NCBI GenBank assembly: GCA_030432315.1
Contig: JAUIHM010000029.1
Location: 1 to 35,170, forward strand
Length of the DNA stretch: 35,170 bases
Source: Alphaproteobacteria bacterium
GTDB taxonomy: Bacteria; Pseudomonadota; Alphaproteobacteria; Rhodobacterales; Rhodobacteraceae
Direction: 5' to 3'
Part shown: piece after piece, positions 8,085 through 16,522 of the stretch
Numbering within the stretch: position 1 is the first letter of the stretch
How the letters are laid out: each line of letters begins with the position of its first letter
The notes under the pieces: generated by a model
The model's input: the letters and a program-made list of their open reading frames with translations, nothing else
The model's database searches: none
What the model was told of the DNA's origin: nothing
Position numbers and translations under genes: made by a program

Positions 8085-8461
8085 ACGTGGATACGCGTTC
8101 CGCGTGAATTCACGCAGGGTCCGGACCTCCTGCGCTGCCCGCAATCTCCCCGACTGCATCAGCAGCTTGGCGCCGGCTGTTGCGGTCCCGTCCGAACTGC
8201 CTGACCCTCACCTGACCGGGCGGTGTGCGCACGGTCGGGGCTCTGGCCGGTCTGGTCTCGCGCCCTGCGCAATCCCGCCCCATGCCACAGCCTGCAGACA
8301 GACGACGGGTCCCTTGCGCAGACCCGCCGAACGCGCAGCAGAAAGGCATGGACAATCTGCGGCCGAAATAGGCAGATACGGCGACAGCCACTTTGCCCAC
8401 CGAACTCTCCTCCAGATCATGCTGCAGGACGGTCGGGCTCTACCGCCATGGGAAATCTGAC
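8085..8461. other. Gene-free stretch upstream of the alpha-mannosidase
   Basis: Together with the promoter region this makes about 495 nt (7967-8461) between two divergent genes. All six frames were read. Open frames exist (for example 8074-8460 plus and 8110-8400 minus), but their translations are Arg/Pro/Ala-rich, match no family I recognise and lack good ribosome sites. No repeat, tRNA-like or terminator structure was recognised. It may hold a decayed regulator, but I see no positive evidence of one. Confidence 0.4.
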
Positions 8462-11400
8462 ATGCGCCAGTACCGCGACCGTCAACGCAGCATCACCCAG
8501 CTTGCCGCCCATCTCCAAACCTGGGAGGAGGAACTCGGCGCATGGGAAACCGGCAGGCGCGAACCTCTGGGGCCGTTCCTGCTGACCTCACCGGACGTTA
8601 CCGCACGCAGGGTGGATATCGGCGATCCCTGGTCGGACCGTCACGGCATCCATGTTTTCCGCACCTGCACACCCGTACGCGGCGTGGCGGCCGAAGAGGA
8701 GGTCGAACTCCATCTCGACCTTGGTGGCGAAGCACTGGTCCGGCTGGTGGGCGAGGATGGCGCGCCGCTCGATGCGTTCGGACAGAATCCGCACCACCGC
8801 CGGTTTGCACCCCTTCCCGCATGTCCGTTCCACATCGAGGCGGAAGTCGCCGCCCGCACTCTGATGGGGGTGCCGAACCGGGCGCCGAAACTGGTGATGG
8901 CGGAACTGGTGACGGTCGAGCCGTCGCTTCGCGCGCTGCGGCGCCGGATCGGGGTCATGCATGATACGATGCTCGCCGTTGACGCCGAGGACCTGGCGCG
9001 GGCGATCTACGAAACCGCTGCAATCGGCCTGTCGCTTCTGCGCCTGCCGACCGGCACGGAGGAGGTTGGCAGGCGCGTCGCGAGACTCGACTGGGCCCGC
9101 GATATCTGGGAGCGGAGCTGGGAGCCCACCGACACGCCCGTTCCTTTGGGCCGTGCACCGCTGGAATCCGTCGCAGCGGCGCTGGCGTCGATCGATGAGG
9201 GGCTGACGGGCCTGCGACGGGCCTGGCCGAAATCCGGGCGGGTTCTGGTGACCGGGCATGCGCATATCGACTACGCGTGGCTCTGGCCGCAGCCGGAAAC
9301 CGTGCGCAAGATCGTCCGAACCTTTCACGGGGTGACCTCGCTCATGCGGGCCCATCCGGAAATGACTTTCCTGCAGTCCTCGTCACTCTATTACAGCCAC
9401 GCCGAAGAGCAGGATCCGGCGCTCTTTGCCGAGATCTCCCGGCTTGTGGCCGAAGGACGTTGGGAAGTCGCGGGCGGAATGCTCATCGAGAGCGATACAA
9501 ACATGCCTTCCGCCGAATCGTTCCTGCGGCAGTTCCTGCAGGGGCAGCGCTACTTTCAGGACCGTTTCGGCATAACCTGCCGCACCGCCTGGCTGCCCGA
9601 TACGTTTGGATTCACCGGCGCGATGCCGCAGATCCTCCGCCACGCCGGGCTGAACGCGATGGTCACGATCAAGGTGACCTGGAACGAAACAGACGCCATG
9701 CCGGACAATCTGTTTCGCTGGATCGGCAATGACGGTTCACAGGTGCTGGTCCACACGTTCAACGCGCGACAAAACGACGGCTACAACATGAAGATGACGC
9801 CCGCCGCCCTGGTCGAGGTCTGGGACAACCATCTGGGCCGCGATCTGACCGACACGGTGATTGCGTCCTACGGCTGGGGCGATGGCGGCGGCGGGCCGGA
9901 TCCGGACCAGGTGGAGGCCGTACCGCTGCTGAACCTGATGCCGGCGATCCCTTCGGTCGCGCATGGCAGCATTCAGCAGCACATGGACGCGGTCGCGGAA
10001 TCCCTCGCGGAGGCAGCCGCGCTGCCGGACTGGGTGGGTGAAATGTACTTTGAGTACCACCGCGCCACGCTGACGACCCAGGGGCGGACCAAATCCCTCA
10101 ACCGTCGGGCGGAACTGGCGCTGGTTGCCGCGGAAACCTGCGAGTCACTCGCCGCACTCGCCGGGGCATCGACGGCGGCGTCCAACAGTCTCGCCGCAGA
10201 CTGGACGCTCATGCTGCGCAACCAGTTTCACGACATCCTTCCCGGGTCGTCGATCCGCGAGGTCTATGTCCAGACCGAAGCGGAACTTGCCGGTATCATC
10301 GAACGGTCGGAAACCCAGGCAGCGCGGGGGCTGGCGGCGACTGCCGGAGCCGGTCCCGGACGGCAGGCGGATCCTGACGCGATGCTGGTCGCCAATCTTT
10401 CCGGCAGCGCCAAGCCGCGCTGGCAGATCGAACGGGAGGCGCCGCTTCCCGCCTGGATGTCCCCGCAGAAGATTGAGGGCGGTTACGTCGCCACAGTCGA
10501 CCGTCCCCTGCGGCCGCTGTCGATCGCGACCGTAACCGCATCGGATGCCGCCACCACCGCGAAAGTCGTGGTCGGTGACCGGACAATGGAAAACGCGCTG
10601 GTTTCAGTTCGGTTGGACGAACATGGCCGCATTGCGAGTCTGTTCGACAAGCGCTGCGGCCGGGAACTGGTCGACGGGGCGGCGAACCGGCTGATGCTCT
10701 ATCGAAACGATTTGCCACGGCAGTACGATGCCTGGGATATCGAGCCGGGCTTCGCGCTGGGCGGCGAGGAACTGACCGCTTTCGAGAGCCTCGAATGCAC
10801 GGCGCCGGGGCCGCATCTCGGCGAGTTCACCGTGGTCCGGCGCACCGGTTCCAGCCTGATCACCCAAAGGTTGCGACTTTGGGCCAACTCCGCGCGGGTC
10901 GACATTGTGACAGATCTTGACTGGCACGACCGCAGAACCTACCTGCGCGCGGCGTTTCCGGTCAACGTGCTGAGCGACCAAGCCGAATTCGACCAGGCCA
11001 TCGGCATCACCCGCCGGCCGACCCATGACAACACCTCCTGGCAGAAGGCGCAGTTCGAAAGCTGTGGCCACCGGTTCGCATCCCTGTCCGAACCCGGCTG
11101 GGGTGCGGCCCTTCTGTCCGCAGACAAATACGGGTTCTCCGCCAGCAGGAACGTCCTGACCCTGTCACTGATCCGCGGACCGATGTTTCCGGACATGATG
11201 GCCGACGAAGGCCGGCACCGGTTTACCTATGCGATACTTCCCCATGACGGCCGCTGCTGGTGCGCCGGGGTCCAGGCCGAGGCGGACCTGCTGAACGACC
11301 CGCTGCGTATCCACCTGGGAAACGGGGTGCCGGGCGCGAATCTGGTTCCGCTGAGCTGGGGAAACGCGGAAATGCGGTTTCATGCCCTCAAACCGGCTGA

Positions 11401-11581
11401 GGATGGCAACGGCTGCATCCTGCGGCTGTCCGAAGCGACGGGCGGGCGTGGGCCGTTCACGCTGCGGGTGCCGGAGGGCTGGAGCGTGCAGTTTGTGGAT
11501 GGCCTCGAACAACCGGTGGAGCATGTCGCGAGCCTGAAACCTTTGCAGCTGGTTTCGATCCGGATTGCCAGGGTGTCGTGA
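8462..11581 (+). CDS. GH38 alpha-mannosidase
   Basis: A glycoside hydrolase family 38 enzyme of 1039 residues, normal for bacterial members. The N-terminal domain is followed by the catalytic alpha/beta barrel beginning GHAHIDYAWLWP, where His268 and Asp270 match the zinc-binding His-x-Asp. The nucleophile is Asp380 in WLPDTFGFTG. LRNQFHDILPGSSI supplies the conserved His ligand near the end of the barrel. The C-terminal beta-sandwich domains follow (for example LVDGAANRLMLYRND). No signal peptide is visible, so it should act in the cytoplasm on imported mannosides. The start chosen is the ATG at 8462; the frame is open upstream but reads non-family sequence, and the ribosome site is weak, so the start is uncertain. 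It is divergent from the CUT1 operon, which probably imports its substrate or related sugars. Confidence 0.88.
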   Translation: MRQYRDRQRSITQLAAHLQTWEEELGAWETGRREPLGPFLLTSPDVTARRVDIGDPWSDRHGIHVFRTCTPVRGVAAEEEVELHLDLGGEALVRLVGEDGAPLDAFGQNPHHRRFAPLPACPFHIEAEVAARTLMGVPNRAPKLVMAELVTVEPSLRALRRRIGVMHDTMLAVDAEDLARAIYETAAIGLSLLRLPTGTEEVGRRVARLDWARDIWERSWEPTDTPVPLGRAPLESVAAALASIDEGLTGLRRAWPKSGRVLVTGHAHIDYAWLWPQPETVRKIVRTFHGVTSLMRAHPEMTFLQSSSLYYSHAEEQDPALFAEISRLVAEGRWEVAGGMLIESDTNMPSAESFLRQFLQGQRYFQDRFGITCRTAWLPDTFGFTGAMPQILRHAGLNAMVTIKVTWNETDAMPDNLFRWIGNDGSQVLVHTFNARQNDGYNMKMTPAALVEVWDNHLGRDLTDTVIASYGWGDGGGGPDPDQVEAVPLLNLMPAIPSVAHGSIQQHMDAVAESLAEAAALPDWVGEMYFEYHRATLTTQGRTKSLNRRAELALVAAETCESLAALAGASTAASNSLAADWTLMLRNQFHDILPGSSIREVYVQTEAELAGIIERSETQAARGLAATAGAGPGRQADPDAMLVANLSGSAKPRWQIEREAPLPAWMSPQKIEGGYVATVDRPLRPLSIATVTASDAATTAKVVVGDRTMENALVSVRLDEHGRIASLFDKRCGRELVDGAANRLMLYRNDLPRQYDAWDIEPGFALGGEELTAFESLECTAPGPHLGEFTVVRRTGSSLITQRLRLWANSARVDIVTDLDWHDRRTYLRAAFPVNVLSDQAEFDQAIGITRRPTHDNTSWQKAQFESCGHRFASLSEPGWGAALLSADKYGFSASRNVLTLSLIRGPMFPDMMADEGRHRFTYAILPHDGRCWCAGVQAEADLLNDPLRIHLGNGVPGANLVPLSWGNAEMRFHALKPAEDGNGCILRLSEATGGRGPFTLRVPEGWSVQFVDGLEQPVEHVASLKPLQLVSIRIARVS

Positions 11582-11620
11582 CCGGCTGCGACCGGTCCGG
11601 CACCCCAGGACCTCCGGTCA
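11579..11620. terminator. Candidate bidirectional hairpin between convergent stops
   Basis: TGACCGG (11579-11585) pairs with CCGGTCA (11614-11620), with an inner GGTCC/GGACC stem at 11594-11598 and 11608-11612. The outer arms contain the stop codons of both the mannosidase and the GntR gene. No T-run follows, so it may be a weak or Rho-assisted bidirectional terminator. Confidence 0.4.
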
Positions 11621-12274
11621 GATCGAGTCCCTGACCCGATCCCATGTGCGCTTCAGATGCAGTGCCATGATGTCACCCAGCCGCTTCCCGTCCCGCAGTT
11701 CGAGCGCCGTGGCCATTTCCCGGTGGTCGGCGACGGCGTCGTCCCAGTCCGTCGGCTTCTGGTTGCCGATGAACCGGATCCGTTTCAGACGGGCTTGAAT
11801 GTTGGACTGAACCTCAACAAGCGTCGGGTTTTGGGAAAGTTCCGCCAGACGGGTGTGAAAGAGCTGGTTCAGTTTGTAGTAGGGCAGGCGGTCCCGTTCC
11901 TCATAGTGCTTCATCATCCGGTTGTGGATGTCGAGCAGTTCCGACACTTCTGCCGCACTTGCCCGTTCGCAGGCCAGTACACCGCCGAGCCGTTCGATTT
12001 CCGCCAGAACCTCAAGCATCGACCGCACATCGTCGGCCGAAAGTTTCCTGACGACGCTCCCCTTTGACGGGCGGATGACCACAAGGCCTTCTGCGGCGAG
12101 CGTGCGCAGGGCCTCGCGGAACGGCGTTCTTGAAACCCCCAGCTTTTCAACCAGTTCAGTTTCATCGATCCGTGAGCCTGGCTCAAGGTAGCCCTCAATG
12201 ATCAGGTCACGCACCTGGCTGGCGACCTGGTCATGCAGGGTCTGCTTTGCAATCGGGGCCGGTCCAATTTTCAT
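11618..12274 (-). CDS. GntR-family transcriptional regulator, FadR/FCD subfamily
   Basis: A 218-residue regulator. The N-terminal winged helix-turn-helix spans about residues 10-75, with landmarks LHDQVASQVRDLIIEG, SRIDETELVEKLGVSRTP and FREALRTLAAEGLV. An FCD ligand domain follows, with an all-helical pattern including HTRLAELSQNP and the metal/ligand histidine region VADHREMATAL. Members bind palindromes and release DNA on binding an organic acid or sugar acid. It is divergent from the PdxA-TRAP operon, with about 110 nt between the two starts, and TTGTATACAA sits in that gap over the likely promoter. Control of that operon is therefore the most probable job. The gene ends in a convergent hairpin shared with the mannosidase. 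Confidence 0.88.
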   Translation of the reverse strand: MKIGPAPIAKQTLHDQVASQVRDLIIEGYLEPGSRIDETELVEKLGVSRTPFREALRTLAAEGLVVIRPSKGSVVRKLSADDVRSMLEVLAEIERLGGVLACERASAAEVSELLDIHNRMMKHYEERDRLPYYKLNQLFHTRLAELSQNPTLVEVQSNIQARLKRIRFIGNQKPTDWDDAVADHREMATALELRDGKRLGDIMALHLKRTWDRVRDSI

Positions 12275-12334
12275 CTCTGCCGTCTCACTCCGTGCTGATC
12301 CCGTCCGTTTCCGTTCACCATACGAAAACCTCGG

Positions 12335-12365
12335 TTGATCTGCGATACATTTCTGTTGTATACAA
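12335..12365 (+). promoter_or_regulatory. Promoter of the PdxA-TRAP operon with overlapping GntR-type operator
   Basis: TTGATC (12335-12340) lies 17 nt before GTATAC (12358-12363), a plausible -35/-10 pair. A perfect 10-bp palindrome, TTGTATACAA (12356-12365), covers the -10. FCD-type GntR regulators commonly bind palindromes of this kind (a G-T...A-C core), so binding here would block RNA polymerase. I found no second copy of the palindrome in the window. Confidence 0.6.
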
Positions 12366-12384
12366 AATAAAAAAGAGGAAATAC

Positions 12385-13467
12385 ATGAATCGCAAACTCA
12401 GGATCGCCTTCGCGATCGGTGATGCCGGTGGGATCAGCCCGGAACTGACGGCAGGGATCCTTGCCGATCCCGAAGCCAATCTGAACGACCTCATGGTCAT
12501 CGGAGACAGGCGCCTGCTGGAGTTGGGCGCGCGCGACGCCGGGGTTTCGCTCGATCTGCCCGTGGTGGATGTCGAAGACCTCGACGGCCCGCTGCCGTCT
12601 GGCAGCTTCATGGTCGATCTGCGTAACTGTGATCCGGAGGAGGTGCCGCAGGGCGCGTCAAGCGAGGGAAGCGGACGCGCAGCGGTGCAGAATTTTCGCT
12701 GTGCTTTGCTGGCGGCAAGCGCCGGTGCAGCGGATCTGGTGTTCTTTACCCCGTTCAACAAATACGCGATGCGTCTTGCTCAGGCGGATTACGTCGACGA
12801 GATCGGCTTCATCAACGCCACGATCGGCGCCGAACGCTCCGGACGGGAGTTCAACGTGCTCGAAGAGGTGTGGAATGCCAGGGTGACCTCGCACATTCCC
12901 CTTCGCGAAGTCGCTGACGCCCTGAGCGAGGAACGGATCTACCAGAGTATCAGGCTGACCACCGAAATCATGAAGGGGGCGGGGTTCGAGCGGCCGAGGA
13001 TCGGGGTTGCGGCAATCAATCCGCACGCCGGTGACGGACGCAACTTCGGAACCGAGGACGAGGACATCATCTTCCCCGCCGTCCAGCGGGCCGCGGCGGA
13101 ACAGATGGCCGTCACCGGACCCATACCATCCGACACCGTTTTTGTGCGGGCGATAAAGGGTGAGTTCGACGCGGTTCTGACCATGTATCACGATCAGGGT
13201 CAGATCGCCATGAAGCTGCTGGGGTTTGACCGCGGCGTCACGCTGATCGCCGGGTATCCGTTCCCGATCGTCACCCCCGCCCACGGCACCGCCTATGACA
13301 TCGCCGGCCGCGGAATCGCGGACACCGGTGCAACCCGAAATGCCGTGGCCCTCGGGCGCAGGCTGGCCGCGCTCCAACCGGTCCGCGCCGCTGCCGGCGG
13401 CGACGGTGCTTCCGGACTTTCCACCCAGTTCCGCCGCGCTCTCGATCCGCAGGCAGTGTGGAGCTGA
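12385..13467 (+). CDS. PdxA-like (4-hydroxythreonine-4-phosphate dehydrogenase family) oxidoreductase, divergent
   Basis: A 360-residue PdxA-family protein. The start is the ATG at 12385 with GAGGA 6 nt upstream. The three metal histidines are kept: His170 in SHIPLREV, His214 in INPHAGDGRNFG and His269 in MYHDQGQIAMKL. The C-terminal NAD/active-site block TPAHGTAYDIAGRG is also present. Two things differ from biosynthetic PdxA. The TGPINK motif reads FTPFNK (121-126), and the PGHTE substrate-binding motif is replaced by sequence around DYVDEIGF (135-142). The last 30 residues are an unusual low-complexity tail. Catabolic PdxA2-type enzymes oxidise phosphorylated threonate or erythronate made by a partner kinase, but no such kinase is present here. 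With a TRAP importer directly downstream, a catabolic 3-hydroxy-acid dehydrogenase is likely. The substrate is unknown. Confidence 0.75.
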   Translation: MNRKLRIAFAIGDAGGISPELTAGILADPEANLNDLMVIGDRRLLELGARDAGVSLDLPVVDVEDLDGPLPSGSFMVDLRNCDPEEVPQGASSEGSGRAAVQNFRCALLAASAGAADLVFFTPFNKYAMRLAQADYVDEIGFINATIGAERSGREFNVLEEVWNARVTSHIPLREVADALSEERIYQSIRLTTEIMKGAGFERPRIGVAAINPHAGDGRNFGTEDEDIIFPAVQRAAAEQMAVTGPIPSDTVFVRAIKGEFDAVLTMYHDQGQIAMKLLGFDRGVTLIAGYPFPIVTPAHGTAYDIAGRGIADTGATRNAVALGRRLAALQPVRAAAGGDGASGLSTQFRRALDPQAVWS

Positions 13468-13522
13468 GCCGTCGAATGCTGACTTCACAACAACAACCGA
13501 CATCGCAACAGGGAGACTGAAA

Positions 13523-14503
13523 ATGCAACTTTCGAAAATCGTCGGTGGTCTTGCCGGCCTGGTGGTCGCCGCCGGCACAGGCATGGCGACCGCCCAGGAG
13601 GAACTTCTCTTCGGCATCAGTGCGGCACACGGTTCACTGCAGGAGCAGACCGCGAGCGAATTCGCCCGCCGAGCAAACGAAAAGCTTGGCGACAGGGCTG
13701 TAGTAAAGGTCTTTGACTCCTCGCAGTTGGGGAAGGACAAGGACATGCTGCAGAAGGTCAAACTGGGCACCATGACCCTGACCCTGCCGTCCTCCACCAT
13801 GCCGGAAATCGACCCGGTCTACGCGATATTCGACCTGCCGTTCATCGTCGCCGACCGGGCGCATCTCGCGCGCATCGACGAGACCTTCTTCAAGGACGTT
13901 CTCGTCCCGGCGGCGGAAGCGCAGGGCTACCTGCCGCTGGCGATCTGGGAAAACGGCTTTCGACAGATCACCAACAACGAGCGGCCGATCACCACGCCCG
14001 CGGATCTGAACGGCCTGAAGATCCGGACGCCGAATTCGTCCTGGCGGGTGGCCATGTTCAAGGAATACGGCGCGAACCCGACGCCGATGTCCTTCTCCGA
14101 AGTCTTCGTGGCACTGCAGACCGGCGTGATTGACGGTCAGGAAAACCCGCTGACCAACATCTCCGCCGGCAAACTCAACGAGGTGCAGAAGTACCTTTCG
14201 CTCACCGGCCATGTATATTCGCCGGCCTATCCGACCGTTGGTCTGGCCGCCTTCGGCAGGCTTGACCCCGAGGTGCAGGTGATCCTGGCTGAAACCGCGC
14301 AGGAAGTCGCCGGCTGGGCCCGGGACATAGGCGAGGGCGCCGACGACGAACTGCTGGCGGAACTGACCGCATCGGGCATGGAGGTGAACACCGCCGACCG
14401 CCAGACCTTTGTCGAAGCCTCGGCGCCGCTCTATGCGAAGTTCGCAGATGAGGTCGAGAACGGTCAGGCGATGATTGACCAGGTGCTGTCGCTCGCGAAC
14501 TGA
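13523..14503 (+). CDS. TRAP transporter solute-binding protein (DctP family)
   Basis: A periplasmic DctP-type receptor of 326 residues. The start is the ATG at 13523 with GGGAGA upstream. The signal peptide runs to about TATAQ at residue 24. Family landmarks are visible: PPP-like fold opening FGISAAHGSLQEQTAS, then DLPFIVADRAHL, WENGFRQITNNERPI, the ligand-carboxylate-binding region LNGLKIRTPNS with the conserved Arg, and GVIDGQENPLTNI. TRAP receptors bind organic and sugar acids through that Arg. The gene lies 55 nt after the PdxA-like gene, and a 13-bp hairpin separates it from the permease genes. The ligand probably feeds the PdxA-like enzyme; its identity cannot be read from the sequence. 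Confidence 0.88.
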   Translation: MQLSKIVGGLAGLVVAAGTGMATAQEELLFGISAAHGSLQEQTASEFARRANEKLGDRAVVKVFDSSQLGKDKDMLQKVKLGTMTLTLPSSTMPEIDPVYAIFDLPFIVADRAHLARIDETFFKDVLVPAAEAQGYLPLAIWENGFRQITNNERPITTPADLNGLKIRTPNSSWRVAMFKEYGANPTPMSFSEVFVALQTGVIDGQENPLTNISAGKLNEVQKYLSLTGHVYSPAYPTVGLAAFGRLDPEVQVILAETAQEVAGWARDIGEGADDELLAELTASGMEVNTADRQTFVEASAPLYAKFADEVENGQAMIDQVLSLAN

Positions 14504-14521
14504 GACCAGAGCGGACTGAAC

Positions 14522-14560
14522 CTGACGCGGGCGGATGCGCATCGGCACCGCCCGCGTCAG
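14522..14560 (+). repeat. GC-rich intercistronic hairpin after the TRAP binding-protein gene
   Basis: CTGACGCGGGCGG (14522-14534) pairs perfectly over 13 bp with CCGCCCGCGTCAG (14548-14560), with a 13-nt loop. It lies between the receptor stop and the small-permease start, and no T-run follows. Position suggests an mRNA 3'-end stabiliser or partial attenuator that keeps receptor levels above permease levels. Confidence 0.7.
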
Positions 14561-14594
14561 CGCCCTAAAACCCGACATCTCCGGAAAGCCCTGA

Positions 14595-15152
14595 ATGCGC
14601 CGCCTCTCCCACTGGTTCGACATTCTTCTCCAGGCCGTCACGCTCGTCCTTCTTGTGGGGCTGACGGTGGTTGTCCTGCTTGGAATCTCCTTCCGCTATT
14701 CCGGATACTCGCTGATCTGGTATGACGAAGCTGCATCGGTTCTGCTGGCCTGGATCACCTTCACCGGCGCCGCGCTGGCGATGCACAGAAGCGCCCACCT
14801 CGGGTTCAACGGCCTGCTCTTCGGCCTGAACCTCGCCGGGAGGCTGGCGCTGTTCTGGAGTGTCGAGGTGCTGGTCCTTGGCACCCTGGCGGTTGTCGCC
14901 TGGGCCGGATGGGCGATCCTCGACATATTCGGCAACGAAACCCTGACCACGCTTCGGTTTCTGCCCCGCAGCTTCGTCCAGGGCATTCTCCCGGTCAGCG
15001 CGGTGCTGATGATCGTCGGCCGCATCCTGACCGCTCCCCGCCGGCTCGCGGCGACCGTCGAGGGCAGGAACCCGGAACTGATCGAGATCGAAGAAGAAAT
15101 CTCCAGGGCGGAACTTGAACACCGGCGCACTGAAACGGAGCTCCGGCGATGA
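14595..15152 (+). CDS. TRAP transporter small permease (DctQ family)
   Basis: A 185-residue membrane protein with the four hydrophobic spans expected of DctQ subunits (for example ILLQAVTLVLLVGLTVVVLL near residues 9-28 and VLLAWITFTGAALAMHRSAH near 50-69). The family landmark is the charged YDEAASVL followed by the MHRSAHLGF turn. It pairs with DctM in the inner membrane. The C-terminal tail from about residue 155 is hydrophilic and rich in Glu and Arg. The start ATG at 14595 follows a purine-rich stretch. The stop overlaps the DctM start in an ATGA motif (15149-15152). Confidence 0.88.
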   Translation: MRRLSHWFDILLQAVTLVLLVGLTVVVLLGISFRYSGYSLIWYDEAASVLLAWITFTGAALAMHRSAHLGFNGLLFGLNLAGRLALFWSVEVLVLGTLAVVAWAGWAILDIFGNETLTTLRFLPRSFVQGILPVSAVLMIVGRILTAPRRLAATVEGRNPELIEIEEEISRAELEHRRTETELRR

Positions 15153-16435
15153 CCGAAGCACTCGTTCTTCTATCGATGTTTCTGATGATCGCGATTGGCG
15201 TTCCGATAGCCATTGCAATCCTCGCCAGCGCGCTTGCCGGTGTCTTCATCCTGAACGGACATCTCGGTTTTCTCAACGCGGCGCTGTCACTGTTCGACGG
15301 TGCAACGAGCTTCCCGCTGATCGCCATTCCGCTCTTCGTACTCGCGGGCGCGCTGATGAACACGGGCGGCATCTCGACCCGGCTCATCGCCTTCGTCTCG
15401 GCCCTGATCGGCTTCGTTCGCGGTGGGCTGGCGATGGTCAACGTCGGCGTCTCGCTGTTCTTCGCGGAAATCTCCGGTTCTGCGGTCGCAGACGTCGCCG
15501 CAACCGGTTCGGTGCTGATCCCGGCGATGAAGAAAAAGGGATATTCCCCCCGCTTTGCGGCGGCAATCACCTCTTCTTCGGCTTCCCTTGCAATCATCAT
15601 TCCGCCGTCGATCCCCATGATCCTCTACGGCGCGCTCTCCGACACGTCCATCGTTCAGCTGTTCGTCGCCGGCGTCGTCCCCGGACTGCTTGGTGCCGCA
15701 GGCCTGATGGCTCTGTCCTACTGGTTTGCCGTCCGCTACGATCTGCCGCGCGAAGAGGCGTTCAACCTCTGCCGGCTCTGGGCCGCGACCCGGGATGCCG
15801 CCTTCGCCCTGATCCTGCCAGTGATCATCCTGGGTGGCATCTTCGGCGGGATTGTCACGGCAACCGAAGGCGCCGGGCTCGCCGTGGTCGCCGCCCTGTT
15901 CATCGGCGTCTTCGTCTATCGCGAAATCGACATTCCGAAGCTCTACCATGCGCTTGTCGACGGCGTAATCCAGACGTCTGTCGTCATGCTGCTGGTCGCT
16001 TCCTCCGCGGTGCTCGGACTCTATCTGATCGAAACCGGCCTGCCGCAGCGACTCGCCGCCGGAATTACCGACATCACCACCAACAAACTCGTCGTGCTGA
16101 TGATCATCAACGTGTTTCTGCTGTTCGTCGGCATGGTGCTGCACGGTGCGGCGGCAATCATTCTGACGGTGCCGATCTTCATGCCGCTGGTTCACCAGTT
16201 GGGAATCGATCCGGTACAGTTCGGCATACTGATCACCCTCAACATAGCCCTGGGCCAGCAGACGCCGCCGGTCGCCAGCGTTCTCATCACTTCTTGCTCA
16301 ATCGCAAAAACCGATGTCTGGGGAACGACGCGAACCAATCTGCCGTTTATCGGCGTCCTGGTCGCGGTGCTGATGCTGGTGACATATGTGCCGGCAGTTT
16401 CTCTGTCACTGGTCGAGATTTTCTATCGGCAGTAG
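15149..16435 (+). CDS. TRAP transporter large permease (DctM family)
   Basis: A 428-residue polytopic protein, the usual DctM size, with about a dozen hydrophobic spans starting at residues 3-33. Family landmarks are GSAVADVAATGSVLIPAM, the SLAIIIPPSIPMILYG block, GLLGAAGLMA, and near the end QQTPPVASVL. It forms the sodium-coupled transport channel with DctQ. It is the last gene of the GntR-regulated operon and is translationally coupled to DctQ by a 4-nt overlap. It appears intact. Confidence 0.9.
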   Translation: MTEALVLLSMFLMIAIGVPIAIAILASALAGVFILNGHLGFLNAALSLFDGATSFPLIAIPLFVLAGALMNTGGISTRLIAFVSALIGFVRGGLAMVNVGVSLFFAEISGSAVADVAATGSVLIPAMKKKGYSPRFAAAITSSSASLAIIIPPSIPMILYGALSDTSIVQLFVAGVVPGLLGAAGLMALSYWFAVRYDLPREEAFNLCRLWAATRDAAFALILPVIILGGIFGGIVTATEGAGLAVVAALFIGVFVYREIDIPKLYHALVDGVIQTSVVMLLVASSAVLGLYLIETGLPQRLAAGITDITTNKLVVLMIINVFLLFVGMVLHGAAAIILTVPIFMPLVHQLGIDPVQFGILITLNIALGQQTPPVASVLITSCSIAKTDVWGTTRTNLPFIGVLVAVLMLVTYVPAVSLSLVEIFYRQ

Positions 16436-16454
16436 GTGGCTAAATATCGGGCGG

Positions 16455-16490
16455 ACGGCGGCGCGTGAACCGGGCCGGACGATCCGCCGT
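16455..16490. terminator. Candidate bidirectional hairpin between TRAP and chemoreceptor genes
   Basis: ACGGCGG (16455-16461) pairs with CCGCCGT (16484-16490) in the 87-nt gap between convergent stops. The loop is 22 nt and itself GC-rich. There is no T-run, so terminator function is only a positional guess. Confidence 0.35.
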
Positions 16491-16522
16491 GCCGGTGGGC
16501 GCGGAAACCTTCGCCGCTTTGT

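Noticed and set aside
8074-8460. Open frame between the CUT1 operon and the mannosidase
   Set aside because: No ribosome site, composition typical of noncoding GC-rich DNA, and no family resemblance.
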